The notes under the pieces are model-generated. The model saw only the letters and a list, made by a program, of their open reading frames with translations. It searched no databases and had not been told where the DNA came from. Below are positions 1 through 10,636 of a stretch of 64,000 nt of DNA, piece by piece; the first letter of the stretch is position 1; each line of letters starts with the position of its first letter. This DNA comes from Anopheles merus (lineage: Eukaryota > Arthropoda > Insecta > Diptera > Culicidae), in NCBI RefSeq assembly GCF_017562075.2, contig NC_054083.1, positions 30,289,558 through 30,353,557 of the forward strand. The letters are read 5' to 3'. The position numbers were made by a program, and so were the translations under genes.

Positions 1-760
1 GCGGGTTAGGGATGGCTGTGAAGATGAGACTTTTCAATTTACAGCCTAAATTTTGTTAGTCTACTACGGCTTGGACGCCAAGGCGCTGGCCGTTAACGTT
101 GTGCCGTTCCAGATGAGTACGCAAATTGTATCATTAGATACAATTTTAGCATAATAAATAGTTGGCTGTGTGCTCGTAATTGAAAATTGCAATCAGCAAT
201 TTTAGGAAATGTTTCCTATTTTAGAAACAAAAACCCATTTGGTTCATTTGTATGTTATTCTAAGCGAAAATCAAGCATTTGAAAACAGTGCTTAAATATT
301 GTATGTCAAGGTTTTAATTGTTTTGTTCAGAGACAAATGAACTTTGAAAATGTACTGTAAAAACAGATTAACAGCAGTTCACCATTAATTCACCACGATT
401 TTCCACCTTACGCATATGCAATATGCAGTACATTTAAAAATGCGCCGAAAGGTATGCAATGATACTGTTGCTCTTTTTTTGTACAAGGTATGCAAAACGT
501 CCCTACTTCCAAGAAGGTATGCAATCCGCAGGTCCTAAAACGTCCATAATCAAGACATTTTGGTTTAATTCATCATTTTTTTTGTACATTTGCACGATTA
601 TTGTAGAGAAAAATGTTGAAAATGTCATATAACTGTCGGTCTCTAAATGGCAATGATCAATTAATGAGAAATGGCATCAATTGAAAACGACAACGTAATA
701 AAATAATAGTCCATCCACAACACAGTTTTTTGGGCTAAAAACAGCGCTCTCCATACAACA
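1..760. other. AT-rich non-coding stretch
   Basis: I see no gene here; the DNA is AT-rich and stops are frequent in all frames. The only local structure is a short direct repeat GGTATGCAA at 451, 487 and 516, two copies of which are followed within some 30 bases by ACGTCC. This may be a remnant of a small tandem repeat or of a mobile element, but no ends can be defined. Confidence 0.5.
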
Positions 761-2780
761 CGCCATGAATTACAATGAAAGGAACCGTCCGCCGACGGCA
801 CGTGCCACTGCTCGATCATTTTTTAATACATTACCAAAGGTGCCAACGGAGTCCTGCCCATAAACCATTGCCCCCACGGCATCATTCCCACGATGAGCTG
901 CTCCATTAGGCGCCAAAGCGGAGTGTGCGAAAAGTGCGAAGCGAAAAAGTAGTGCCAATTCCCGACCAACAGCCCCCGCCCAAACGGCGATGGATGGGTT
1001 GAACTTTGTGTCGTGAAAATATTTTACCAACCAAGCTCGAGAATCTCCCTACCTCTTCCCGACGGTGTGACCCCTTGAAACGCCACCCAGTTTGTAACGG
1101 GCGCAACCCGTCGCAATGGCTTCATTCTCCCTTTTCCGAGCTATGCGTGACGTGCGTGTGGGTACGCGTCCTGCATAAGCGTGGGCGCATAAGCGTTACA
1201 CACGACGGTACGCAGCGACAATAACAAACCGTTTTTGGGGTTGGGTGGGTGGATGGATGGGAAGGCAAGTCTGGAAGCCCAAAATTTCGGCTGAAACGGC
1301 GTCAAGCCGTCTGGCCGTTGCTGCCGGATCCGGCACAACCTACGCAATTTGTCAGCTCACATCGGGTTCTTTCTGTTTTCTGTATGTGTATGTGCGAGCA
1401 CTCTGTGTGAGCAATATTCCTGATAGCTTTCCACGACAATGGCCATATTTTATGTGTCTCGCCTGGGCTCCCCCTCTCACTGTTCGGCATGAGGAGGTTG
1501 GTTTGGAACGGCTCCAAATAGCTTCAAAGCGGATACGGACAGGGCTGGAGGTGTCAGGATGTCAGCTACGATACGGTTCCGAGTGGGCTTGGCGAGCTGT
1601 AGCAGTAGTGGCAGCAGGGCCAGAAGCGTCCAAACCGAGGCTTAGGTCTTGAACCTTCCCCAAACATTACCAAACATGACTTCATTCGACGCTGCAACGC
1701 AGCAGAGCTTTCCGCGTTCGCTCGTCATGTAAACAACCACTGCACCATCTGCATGCCCGAGAACTCCCCCGTGTCCCTCCCCCTATTCTCTCCCAGACGA
1801 GACAGCCCGGGAATGTCGAGGAATGTCGGAATCTCCTCCGGGACATGACTGGAGACGTACGCCTTTGCTAGCGTAGGCTTCGAGCGCACCGAAGCACCGG
1901 GCGTACTAGGCTGTCGCTAGTCGTGCTGGTGTGTCCCCACCTGCCCCCTCCCCTCCACCCCATTCCCTCGCTATGACACAACCAAGCACGAGGCAGAATG
2001 GCGTAGGCAGCGAACGACTAGAGACACACAGGCACAGGCACAGGCACAGTGTAGAGTATCTCGATGTCTAGACAGCGACTAGACATGCCTCGACCGTCAA
2101 CCGCCTCCCGAGCCGGGCGTGCTCCGTCTACTGTCTCTTGGGACGAGACCACCATCGTTCCGAACGCTCCACCACCTTTCTGGCCCCATCAGCCGGGCGA
2201 GGCATAACGAAAGAAGAGGAAAAAACACCTCCCCGCCTCAGCCTCAATGTCAGCTCTCATCGGGCCAGCCTGTCACGAGCTGGCAATAATCAATTTCGTC
2301 TCCCGGCCCCAGTTCCAGTTCTCGAACACTCCACAGAACCGGGTCGTGAAGACAGGCCGCCCCATTTGTACCACCACCACCACCCTCGGGGGAAAGACAC
2401 AATCGAAACAGGGGATCTGCAGACCGAGACAGTGCTGCTGCGGTTTTGGTTCCAGGCGGGCATTTTGCGGTTGCAGGCCCGAGAGCATCGATGGAGCGAC
2501 CGGGTTCGGTTCGGTTGAGTCGTCTTTTGCAAAAGCGTGGTTTTGCATTTGCCAGATCGACTTGTTTTGCAACGGCGGTCGTGATGGTGGAGGTGGTGGT
2601 TCTTCTTTCCGGTGGGAAATGTTTGCCGGGTGTAATTATTCCACATCAAACAATTCGGCGCTGGATGTGGATGTTTGTTTCGGAAGTTAAGTTTTGTGAT
2701 TGCAATGATAGACTGGCGCTGGCGATGGTTTGGGAGCGAATCAGCTCTCTGGTGGTTTTCTGGTAGCACAACAGTTGGTG
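761..2780. other. GC-richer intergenic stretch, no supportable gene
   Basis: Open frames of 60-160 codons exist on both strands, but they overlap one another, carry low-complexity runs (for example a CCACCACC tract near 2370 and GGTGG tracts near 2590) and show no domain I recognise. A CAGGCA hexamer array lies at about 2029-2048. A near-palindromic CTAG-rich block, GTCTAGACAGCGACTAGAC, lies at 2066-2084. This could be upstream regulatory DNA of the gene that follows or the edge of another gene; the sequence does not decide. Confidence 0.4.
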
Positions 2781-4153
2781 CTAGACTGATTCACTAGTTT
2801 TGGTTTTGATGTTTCACTTTTTTTTCGATGAGAAAATTGAAACCAGACGATGTGGTTGGTGATAGTAAACTTAACGCAATGAGTCTCATGTATGTTGAGT
2901 AGTTCCTCAGTACATTTAGGTGACTTGAGCACTGCAAGTTTCATTTTGACTAGTTTTATGTATTAGCTTGTTATTTAACTCTGATGAAACTTCATTATTT
3001 TAGGAATTGTTTGTCGTCCATAAATATCACCTTTCTTTGTTCAGCAAATAGAAAGTAATTGTAGAGCATTACAAACTGAATAAGTAATGAAAATAAATAA
3101 GAAAAACACTTGTATTTGGGTTCTCTCTTCTGTACATACATTTATAGTACACACAACAGCTATTTGATTGCTGAGTTTCACAGTGCTGATGTTCAATATC
3201 GTATCTTTTTCAGAAGGCCATACAATTTAGATATTTAAGATACCTTAATATACCAAACATGAAGGTTATCATAATCTAGTCTTTGAATAAATGAACCTAA
3301 TCATGGGAAACTATACCAATTATATATTGGAATCATATAAACGAATCTTAACATTAGAAGAATCCACAAGCTCATTAGGAGGTTCTGTTCGCCAATGTCA
3401 CTGTTAGAATGTAGAGCTTCTCATATTTTTTTAACTTGGAAGGTTTTCCAAATAACTTTTGAATCACAAACACATCTCAAGGAACTGTCAAACTAAACCC
3501 ATTTTAACACATTTTTAAAATCATGCCAAAGAAAATAAAAATGAAGATGATTAAGAAATTAAGTATAACAACGTTTACATTCAAAACTGACATGACAATC
3601 CCTGTATTGAACTATTTTATAGTTCTTCAAACATTTTGTTGGAAGTGCCAGTTCCGTGATACGGACATCAATTCGTATGATCTAACAACTTGTTCATGAT
3701 GTGTTCAAGCCCCGTATGGTCCGGATTTTCCCTAATAGACAGGACTCATGTGACTTATGAGTATCATCATGACTATAAATTATTAACAAGCCAAGTCCAT
3801 GTGTGGCTTTTGACAGGCCTATACCAACTACGGGTTATTGTGTCTTATAATAATAATTATACGAAACACGTTTTTTAAACTGGGCCTATCATTTGTTCCA
3901 ATTTATTAACAGTTTTGCTGATATTTTTTAATTTGTACCTCGATTTATTGATTGTTGTGCTAATATTTTTCATTCATTTTAATTTGAATATTTAAAAAAT
4001 AGTCATAAAGCTGTGGGACGGATTCTAACCCTCGACCCTCGAGATAAGAACCTTTCGAGTTACGACGATCTAACTGAAACTTGAATATATCGTGTTTATA
4101 TATTATCGAATAATATTTTAGATAAAATACTCTTCAACTTGGGATATAAACTA
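2781..4153. other. AT-rich intergenic DNA with possible repeat remnants
   Basis: I see no coding potential. At about 4016-4065 the reverse strand reads GGGTTAGAATCC, which resembles a degenerate RNA polymerase III B box. It could be a worn SINE, but the match is one base off consensus and no A box is clear. The rest is AT-rich and featureless. Confidence 0.35.
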
Positions 4154-4512
4154 CAGGCATTCCCCGATATACGCTATACTCGATATACGGGATTTCGTTA
4201 TACTCTACATTTTTAATTTGACAGTTATTCGAGCAAATTGTACTGATTTAACACATCAAATGTCAAATGCAAAAAAAATCCCTTTTTGTCGAATTTTAAA
4301 AACCATTTTAAAAGGTATAAAATTGTAATCTTATGTTGAAATCAGATTAAATAACTAATTTAGTTGCTGAAAACCATTTCAAGCAAAATTATACGAAAAT
4401 TAGCTATAATTTGACTGAAAACCTCGAAATTCGACTTCAGCTAATTCGGCTAATTTTCGAGATATTCTATTGTCTCCGGTCCGCATTAATAGCGTATATC
4501 GGGGAATACCTG
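4154..4512. mobile_element. MITE with 24-bp terminal inverted repeats
   Basis: A 359-bp non-autonomous element. The left end (4154-4177) begins CAGGCATTCCCCGATATACG. The right end (4489-4512) is its reverse complement, with 23 of 24 positions matching. The interior is AT-rich, repeats the CGATATACG motif once more at 4181-4189, and has no open frame. The CAG...CTG termini and a TA just outside the left end (4152-4153) suggest a Tc1/mariner-type MITE, but the right flank reads CA, so the duplication is not intact. The boundaries follow directly from the inverted repeat; the superfamily is inference. Confidence 0.75.
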
Positions 4513-4660
4513 CATATATTGACAGATAGTCTTAAGACTTAGGACTTTTTTGACTTGCACCTTGCTTTGGAATATTTTTTCGTATCTCGGGGATCAGCTG
4601 TATACATCATTCATAACACTTCTGTTGTACGACTGAATATGTATTCAATAAAATATTTTA

Positions 4661-4730
4661 TTCTTCTTGATCTTCTTCTTCTTTGGTACAACAACCGTTG
4701 TCGGTGAAGGACTGTCTGTGTTGCTTTAAA
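4661..4730. repeat. Possible fragment of a dispersed mosquito repeat
   Basis: The stretch TTCTTCTTCTTTGG followed by a motif of the form TACAACAACCGTTGTCGGTG resembles a sequence I recall as dispersed in Anopheles non-coding DNA. No ends, tail or target duplication can be defined here, so this rests on recall rather than on structure in the window. Confidence 0.3.
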
Positions 4731-5370
4731 TTATTTTAATTTTTTGTTTTTATATTCAGAAAGAGCGGCATTCGAAACAAAATTAGTAACTTCCGAATAT
4801 CTTAAGAAAACAGAACACTAGTCTTTGCCATGGAATTGTTAGTTACTACCACAATACCATTCATGTGCCTACAAGCATCTGCTTCAAATATAATGCTTTC
4901 CTTTCTATGATCAATCCCGCAAACGGCAACGTGGACGGATTGAGCCAATGAGCGTACAATTCAAATGGCCTGCATGAGAGCAGATTTAGATGACGAGTGA
5001 GCCAACTACTAGAAGACACACAGCATCAGCATAGGGAAACGCACCGACACACACACACACGCACGCGGGTGCAACTTTGAACGCGACAGGCTACGAGCGA
5101 CCAGGAGTCTCCTTCAGTGGCGGCCACTTAGTTTCGGGTAGCGCGCGATTTCCACACCACCGCCAGGGGGGTAAAGGTAAAATCACCCCAGCAGCGGCGG
5201 CCACAGATTTAGCCAACGTTCTTGCCACACCGCCACCGCCACCGGTTCGCAATTCCTGCCCGCGAGGTGAAATATTAATGAGCCAAATAAATAAAAATAA
5301 ACATCAACACACACACACACGCACACGGTGTGCGCGTAATAAAATTGGCGCTAACCAAGCGGCAGCCGGA
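4731..5370. other. Upstream flank of the promoter
   Basis: AT-rich DNA shifts to GC-rich DNA at about 4980. Short CA runs lie at 5053-5062 and 5308-5320. No coding frame is supported. The base-composition switch and the GAGA boxes that follow mark the approach to a promoter. Confidence 0.4.
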
Positions 5371-5390
5371 AAGAGAGTGTGAGAGAGAGC
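5371..5390 (+). promoter_or_regulatory. GAGAG cluster just upstream of the candidate start site
   Basis: The stretch AAGAGAGTGTGAGAGAGAGC holds overlapping GAGAG pentamers about 35-55 bases upstream of the proposed transcription start at 5425. In Diptera, GAGAG is the core bound by GAGA factor (Trl), which is common at promoters with paused polymerase. Further GAGAG runs lie at 5580-5640, just downstream. The binding itself is inference. Confidence 0.4.
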
Positions 5391-5422
5391 TCGCGCGCGC
5401 CCGCAACTAGAAGATGCCGTCG

Positions 5423-5456
5423 TCAGTAGTGCGAAGCTAACGGTAGCGCGAGGACA
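5423..5456 (+). promoter_or_regulatory. Candidate Inr + DPE core promoter
   Basis: TCAGTA at 5423-5428 fits the arthropod initiator core TCAGT, placing +1 at A5425. At exactly +28 to +32 (5452-5456) the sequence is GGACA, a full match to the downstream promoter element consensus RGWYV, with G at +24. There is no TATA box at -30, as expected for a DPE promoter. The DNA is GC-rich with GAGAG boxes upstream, and an exon acceptor lies downstream at 10152. The exact spacing makes this the best start-site candidate for the gene, but no transcript data support it here. Confidence 0.45.
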
Positions 5457-7447
5457 CAACAGCACACGCAACAGCCGGTTCTGTTCGGGTCCCCCCCCCT
5501 CCCCCCCCACGGCGCCATACGCCACACGGAGCGCGTTCGCGTTAGTAGACACCGGAGTGAGCTGCGTGTGTGCGATAAAAGGAGAGTGAGAGCGATCGAG
5601 AGAGCGAAGGGAAAAGATAGTGCGAAAGAGCGAGAGAGGCTGTGGCAAACATCCTCCATCCTCGCACAGAGTGTAGAGCGTACCGGCCGTGTGTGCGCGC
5701 GCGCGCACCCCCGTGAGACGTGAGATGAGCGCGCGATTCCGGCGCGGTTTTCCCGATCGTACGAACCGCGTGTTTTGGTGAGCTGTGTCTGTCCCCATTG
5801 CTAGCTGTCAAACGGGGGCCCTTTTTTCGCCCCACTGTTTTCCGCGTGCGTGTGTGTGTGTCTGTCTGCAGCAGTTCGGTCGCGCACGGTGCGCGCTTAT
5901 TGTGATTGTTGGGTGCACCACGTGTGTGCATCGATATTCGAGATTGTGGTGCGTGATACGTCGTCAGACGAAGAAGAGGAAGAAGGAGAAGAGGAATAAA
6001 AACAGCATCCCCTCCCCCCTGTCGCACTCGTTTGTTAAAAACCACGGATCAAAAGTGTCTGCTGGGTGGATTCCACCGCCCGTGCGCCGAGACGGTGGGA
6101 GTGCGCCATCTTGGTTGCCATTCGCGCGTCCCGCCGTCGCCATCGCGGTCGCGCAATTTTGTCGTGGCATTCGACGGCCTCTCCTCTGTCTCCCTCCACC
6201 CGGTGTCCTGTTGTCGCGTGTGAGTGTGTGTCCCAGTTTATTATTAGACCTCGTGAGTCTCGTGAAAGCCGGCCGAAAAGTGCGCGCACCCCGACAGCAC
6301 CAGTGTACGGGTACGGTACCGGCAGAGCGCGTAGTTTTGTGTGTGTGTATTTGTGTGTGTGTTCCTCAATGCAAGCAGGCCTCCCCGCCCCCCCACTTTA
6401 CAGCTGTGTGCCAACCAGCAGAAGCGTCAAGTGCGTGCGGGTACTTCCCGGCTCTGCTCCGCCCGAAAGGGGTACAATAATTTGCAATTTCATATGCAAA
6501 CTAGCGGATGCACTTGCACCAGTTGCGCGACTGTCTGTGTGTGTCCGTGCATATCCGTGCTGGCGGGTCGTGATTTGCATTTGCGGTTTGTGCAGGAACC
6601 CATAATGCGGTTTCGGTGTCTAGTGGCGTGTGCGCTTGGCTGAGACAGAAAAGGGCCATTCTGGGTGTCGCCGTCGTTCAGGTGTTGTGGCCTTCGCGGC
6701 AAATGTGTGCTCCAGCGGCTAGCTGGAGCTAGCTGAAAGTGGTGAGCGGGAAAGTGTGTGTGTGATAGAGCTCGTTTTATTCATCACAAGTGCAACTGAC
6801 CCAGCGAGCGAACGAGTGCGCGCGGAGCCGTTCCGGTACACCACATCCGGTGCGGAACTTTGTGCTCTCACATGGGAAGCACAGTGAAGGTGCGAGTGTG
6901 TGTTTGTGTTTTAGAACGTGTTGGAAGTAATGGTCATCCATGGTAGGTGCTCTCCGTAGTGCTCTTAGCATGCTAGCCAAATTTATTATCAACAATGGCG
7001 TAGTTTAAGTGATGTTACGGATGAAATCGGAACAGATGCGCTTCCAGAGGAACTGTTCCTTCCAAGTGCGCCTACAGGAACTAGAACCAAAAAACGCCAA
7101 AAAGGGGGCCACACAACGAGGCCGCCGTACTCGGGGGAAAAAGGGACGTGAAAAGGGAAGGCTTCAGGACCGTACCAAAAACCATTCCATTCTATTTAAA
7201 GAACTTGTCTTTTCCTCAAGGAGGATTTGCAACCAAAATGCTCTCTCTACGATATATTATTTTCACCCAGAAACCGTGGCGCGACACAACGCGAGCGCGA
7301 AAATACCGCACAGGGCCAGGAAGATCCAGCGGCAGCGGGTGAGGAGCGTGGGGAGGCGCGAGAGGGAGTCTGAAGTCGCGCTCACGCTCTCGTACAGCAG
7401 CTCTCGCAACTCGCCGTGCCGCTCACGGTGAGATGAGGCAGCCGTAG
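5425..7447 (+). other. Putative 5' leader exon region of the gene
   Basis: GC-rich DNA dense in GTGTG and GAGA motifs, typical in look of long dipteran 5' leaders, with many upstream ATGs and no convincing protein. The 3' end is uncertain. Good donor-like sites are AAAGTG|GTGAGC at 6742, CACG|GTGAGA at 7428 and CCGTAG|GTGAGC at 7448; the last marks the end given here. If used, the leader would splice to the acceptor at 10152. Open frames of 60-230 codons in this stretch overlap on both strands and have compositionally biased translations, so I do not call them genes. Confidence 0.35.
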
Positions 7448-7975
7448 GTGAGCTCATCGCGAGCGAGTGAGTGAGTTTTCATTCTGAGGGGCCAGTTGTT
7501 TTTCTCACCATTTCAGTGAAAATACCGTCCACCGTTCTCCTATCCCCTGTCCTTGCCAGGGAAGGTTTCAGCTCCACATTGGAGTGTCTGCGTGTGTGTG
7601 TGAGTGTGTGTGCCTTGGTAGACATGCGCCGTACGGTTTGTTTTGACGGGATTCCACCAGGCCAGTGATAGTGGCGAACGGCTTCCCCCCCCCCCCTGTA
7701 GCTTTCCATCGAATGTCTCGGTGGTCTAGTGTTTTTTTTTTCGTTCGCGCGAGTACGGGCCTGCGAAATCATCTGTCAGACAAACCCCCGTTCCACGTGC
7801 TGTGGTACTCCTCCTTTGCGGCCACTCTTTTGGCGAGGAATGTGGAGGGCTCATCTACATGAGACGAAGACGATTATAGCGCTTTTAAGTCGAAATGAAA
7901 ACGGAAAAATGATTAAGCAGCCAGCCAAATCCGGCGGACGTTTCATCTCAATCAATTTCGACATTTAGTGCTGAT

Positions 7976-7976
<1 letters not shown>

Positions 7977-8043
<67 letters not shown>
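7977..8043 (+). repeat. (CT)n microsatellite, about 33 units
   Basis: An uninterrupted CT dinucleotide run of about 67 bases in the putative first intron. It appears as SLSLSL or ERERER in artificial translations, which explains low-complexity open frames on both strands. On the transcribed sense strand it is a long pyrimidine tract; as DNA it is a GAGA-type tract on the opposite strand. Confidence 0.97.
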
Positions 8044-8045
<2 letters not shown>

Positions 8046-9535
8046 ATCTCTATGTGGCATCGTTCGAATGTCTTCTGTACAGTCGGCAAGCAAAAGCCAT
8101 AAATATGTATCCGGTATTGGAGATTGAGCCCCACTGCAGGTCTCCCGTTTCCCTCCCTACTAAAGATCAATCTTTTTTACGTTTCACCTAGTTCCCCGTT
8201 CTAGATTCGTGGCCGTTCCACTGTCCCAAACATTCCCTCTCTCGTCATGTCATGCAAAACTCTGTAAGCTGTTGATGAGGGAGGAAAAGTAGTAGCAGTA
8301 GCAGCAAGAGAAAGAAGAACGCAAATCCTGCAAATGTCATCACTCAGAGAAAAATGAGAGCTAAATATAAATATATTTTCTTGTCGCTAGCCCCCATTTT
8401 CCAACCCCTGTCTACCTTCGAAACCACCGACCGTTCCAATGGATGGTCAGCTTTTTTTTGCTTCACTACCGTTTTACGATGATTATGATGTAGAGCGACG
8501 GATACGGACGGGCACAGTTTAGAAAAGGAAGGACGTAGCTACAGGTCGCTCCGGTTTCGACAACGCTGGTGGTGGCCGGTGGTGCGCACCAGGTGCGGAA
8601 GAGCATATTTTTCGCGATGACCACTAAGTTGGTAGTAAATCAAAACGTACATGTGTGGTATTTTAACTGCTTGATATATACATCGCCATGCTTGCGTCGT
8701 CGCCGTCGTCTTCGTTGGCGACACAGCGCGAAAGGACGCAACAGTCTCGTACCGGGTGCTATAATTGAAACTGATCGAACTGAGTTGTTGCCTGGGGATG
8801 GGCAGGGGCTGTGTGACTGGTAGTGAGGTGAAACATGCCGTGAATTATCGTACCGGTCGGTGGTTGGGCGAGCCGCTTGCAGCTTACAGGGCTTGGAGGG
8901 ATGTTTGGATTCCATCGCGACTCTAGCGACTGGCCGCGCGCTGTTGCATAACCGAGCAGGTGGATCGGAAACGGCTTTCGAGCGCGCATTTGGAGGCCTG
9001 CCTGTCTTAGGGTGGTTTGACGTATTTATATGTGTGCGAGCATGTGTTTGCCTGCGTTGAGTAACTTTTTAACCTATTTTCAGTTTTGGAAGATGTATCG
9101 AAATGGCGTTGAATGAATCAGTAACATCGTAACATTCAATACAAACTAGTCTTTTACATATCTTTTCGCTTTATGAAATATAGTTGGCCTGCCTACCCAG
9201 AGGCATGCCATGAAAGATAGTTGGAGATTCCCAGAGGCTATAAAATGTGCCTTATAGGGAGGATACTATGGGATAAAGTGAAAATAATTTAAACACTACT
9301 ACAAAAGCTATTGTTTCCATCAAGTCCATTTTGTGATCGAGCCAAAGTGAACATGAAAGTTTTATTATTTATATTTTAATTAACATGCTTAGCCAAATAG
9401 CCAAATTTGGCTTTTTTACTACAAAGAATATTCTTTAGTGATTTATACTAAACTACTTATAAAACATATAATTTTTGATCCAGAAGGAACGGCCGTATTA
9501 GAACAAAGAAGTACATAGAATTGGAACAAAGAACA

Positions 9536-9560
9536 ACTTATAATACGCCGTATTATAAGT
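9536..9560. repeat. Perfect 25-bp palindrome
   Basis: Two 12-base arms (ACTTATAATACG and its reverse complement) flank a single central C, in AT-rich intronic DNA. It would form a near-perfect cruciform. It may be a relic of an inverted-repeat element or a protein-binding palindrome; there is no flanking duplication. Confidence 0.85.
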
Positions 9561-10134
9561 AATCTAGAAAACTTATTACTATGAACGTTTATTTCGCTCC
9601 ATACACGTTTACAGTAATCTTTTTATGTCAGCAGGGAACGACCAATACAAATGTTCAATGTATGCTTTTTGTTATTGTATCAAACCGTTTGAGTAAAAGA
9701 GAAATATTCATTTGCTTGGTATTTTTCTATACACTAAAGTTAGATTTAATTTTCACGATCAGTCGATTACTAAATTTACCTTAATTCATACCGTATAAAC
9801 AAGCTACATACATACTTGTTTTTAATTTAGAAACTCTGCAATTTATGTCTAGAAACTCATGTTTAGAAAATCAGGTATCAAAAAAGTTAATTGATTGATC
9901 ATGAAAAGAAATACAAATAAATGGTTGAATATTCATATAACTCGAGTTGTTGAAATGTTGCGAAAAAAATTGAAATTCTTCGCCGATTTTCTTGTACTAC
10001 AAATCAGATATTAATTATAATAAATAACCAAACAACAAAATTAAACAATAGACAAATGTTTGCCTACATAATACACAAAACTATAATTTCCTGCGTTTAT
10101 TCAAATAGACGAAAAATTAATTCATAATTCGCTT

Positions 10135-10152
10135 CGTTTTTTTTATTTTCAG
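10135..10152 (+). promoter_or_regulatory. 3' splice acceptor before the coding exon
   Basis: A pyrimidine-rich run (TCGTTTTTTTTATTTTCAG) ends in AG at 10151-10152 and meets an A-rich, purine-rich sequence beginning ATAAAAAAGCC. This is a canonical insect acceptor and implies an upstream non-coding exon. Confidence 0.7.
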
Positions 10153-10635
10153 ATAAAAAAGCCGAAAAGTGAAACTACGAAAACAAACAAACAGAAGTCT
10201 GCAAACAAACAAGCGTTACAGTGTGGGTTTGAAGTGAAGTTGTAAGTGTGTAAAGTAAAGTACCAAACAGTGATCAAATACAACCGAAATACAAAAAAGT
10301 GTAATTAAAAGTACAAAATTTGACAAGTGAAAAGTGTACACTGTGTTCAAGAAAAAGGCGAGCAAAAATACAAGGTTCATTTTCGTAGTGACAACTGCCA
10401 CCGGGTGTGGTGGGCGGAGGGGAGCCCCGTTTTAGTGCGCGTGCATCCTCCTTTCCGGTTTTGCGTGCGTGGTCGGCGCGTGATGGTGAGGTGCACCACC
10501 GGGTGGCTAACGGCAGCCGTGGGTAGCTGTGGTGGCAGTGGGTCACCCCAACGGTGAACACCGGTCGTCGCAGTGGCCCCCCAGAATGTGTCCAGTGGTG
10601 CCGCGGGGGCCAGCCGAGCGTACGGGCTCATACTA
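10153..10635 (+). other. 5' UTR part of the coding exon
   Basis: An A-rich leader (AAACAAACAAACAG-type sequence) without any ATG for its first 330 bases, turning GC-rich after about 10390. It contains two upstream ORFs, at 10483-10557 and 10586-10636. The A-rich, ATG-free start is typical of dipteran UTRs and contrasts with the GC-rich coding segment. Confidence 0.6.
10483..10557 (+). other. uORF1, in frame with the main CDS
   Basis: ATG at 10483 (G at -3) opens 24 codons ending in TGA at 10555-10557. It is in the same frame as the main coding sequence, and after the TGA the frame stays open through 10558-10635 into the main ORF. So a readthrough or a single-base difference in another allele would fuse it to the secreted protein. 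The peptide is Gly/Ser/Thr-rich, with no recognised motif. Confidence 0.55.
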
Positions 10636-10636
10636 A
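10586..10636 (+). other. uORF2, stop overlaps the main ATG (TAATG)
   Basis: ATG at 10586, with A at -3, opens 16 codons (MCPVVPRGPAERTGSY) and ends in TAA at 10634-10636. The last A of this stop is the first base of the main ATG at 10636. The main ATG has C at -3, a weaker context than that of the uORF. The arrangement suits termination-coupled reinitiation or strong repression of the main frame. Confidence 0.55.

Larger units (their letters stand above)
7448..10152 (+). other. Putative first intron (5' UTR intron)
   Basis: This stretch lies between the leader donor candidates and a strong acceptor. It holds a long CT microsatellite, a GC-richer segment at about 8460-9060 with a CGTCGTCGCCGTCGTC run at about 8695-8715, and then AT-rich DNA to the acceptor. 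No coding frame is supported. The acceptor side is firm; the donor is one of several candidates. Confidence 0.4.

Noticed and set aside
2247..2769. Overlapping frames of 100-159 codons on both strands
   Set aside because: Driven by CCACCA and GGTGGT runs; no domain and no splice-site support.
4006..4070. B-box-like GGGTTAGAATCC on the - strand
   Set aside because: One base off the core consensus and no A box or T-arm stem; too weak to call a SINE or tRNA.
5785..6605. Open frames of 179-231 codons in the leader region
   Set aside because: They overlap in several frames and both strands, and contain GTGTG-derived Cys/Val runs; more likely GC-rich 5' UTR.
10573..10635. GTG at 10573 as the standard start of the secreted protein
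   Set aside because: GTG is not a normal start in animals; the first in-frame ATG after the stop is 10636. Kept only as a hypothesis in findings.
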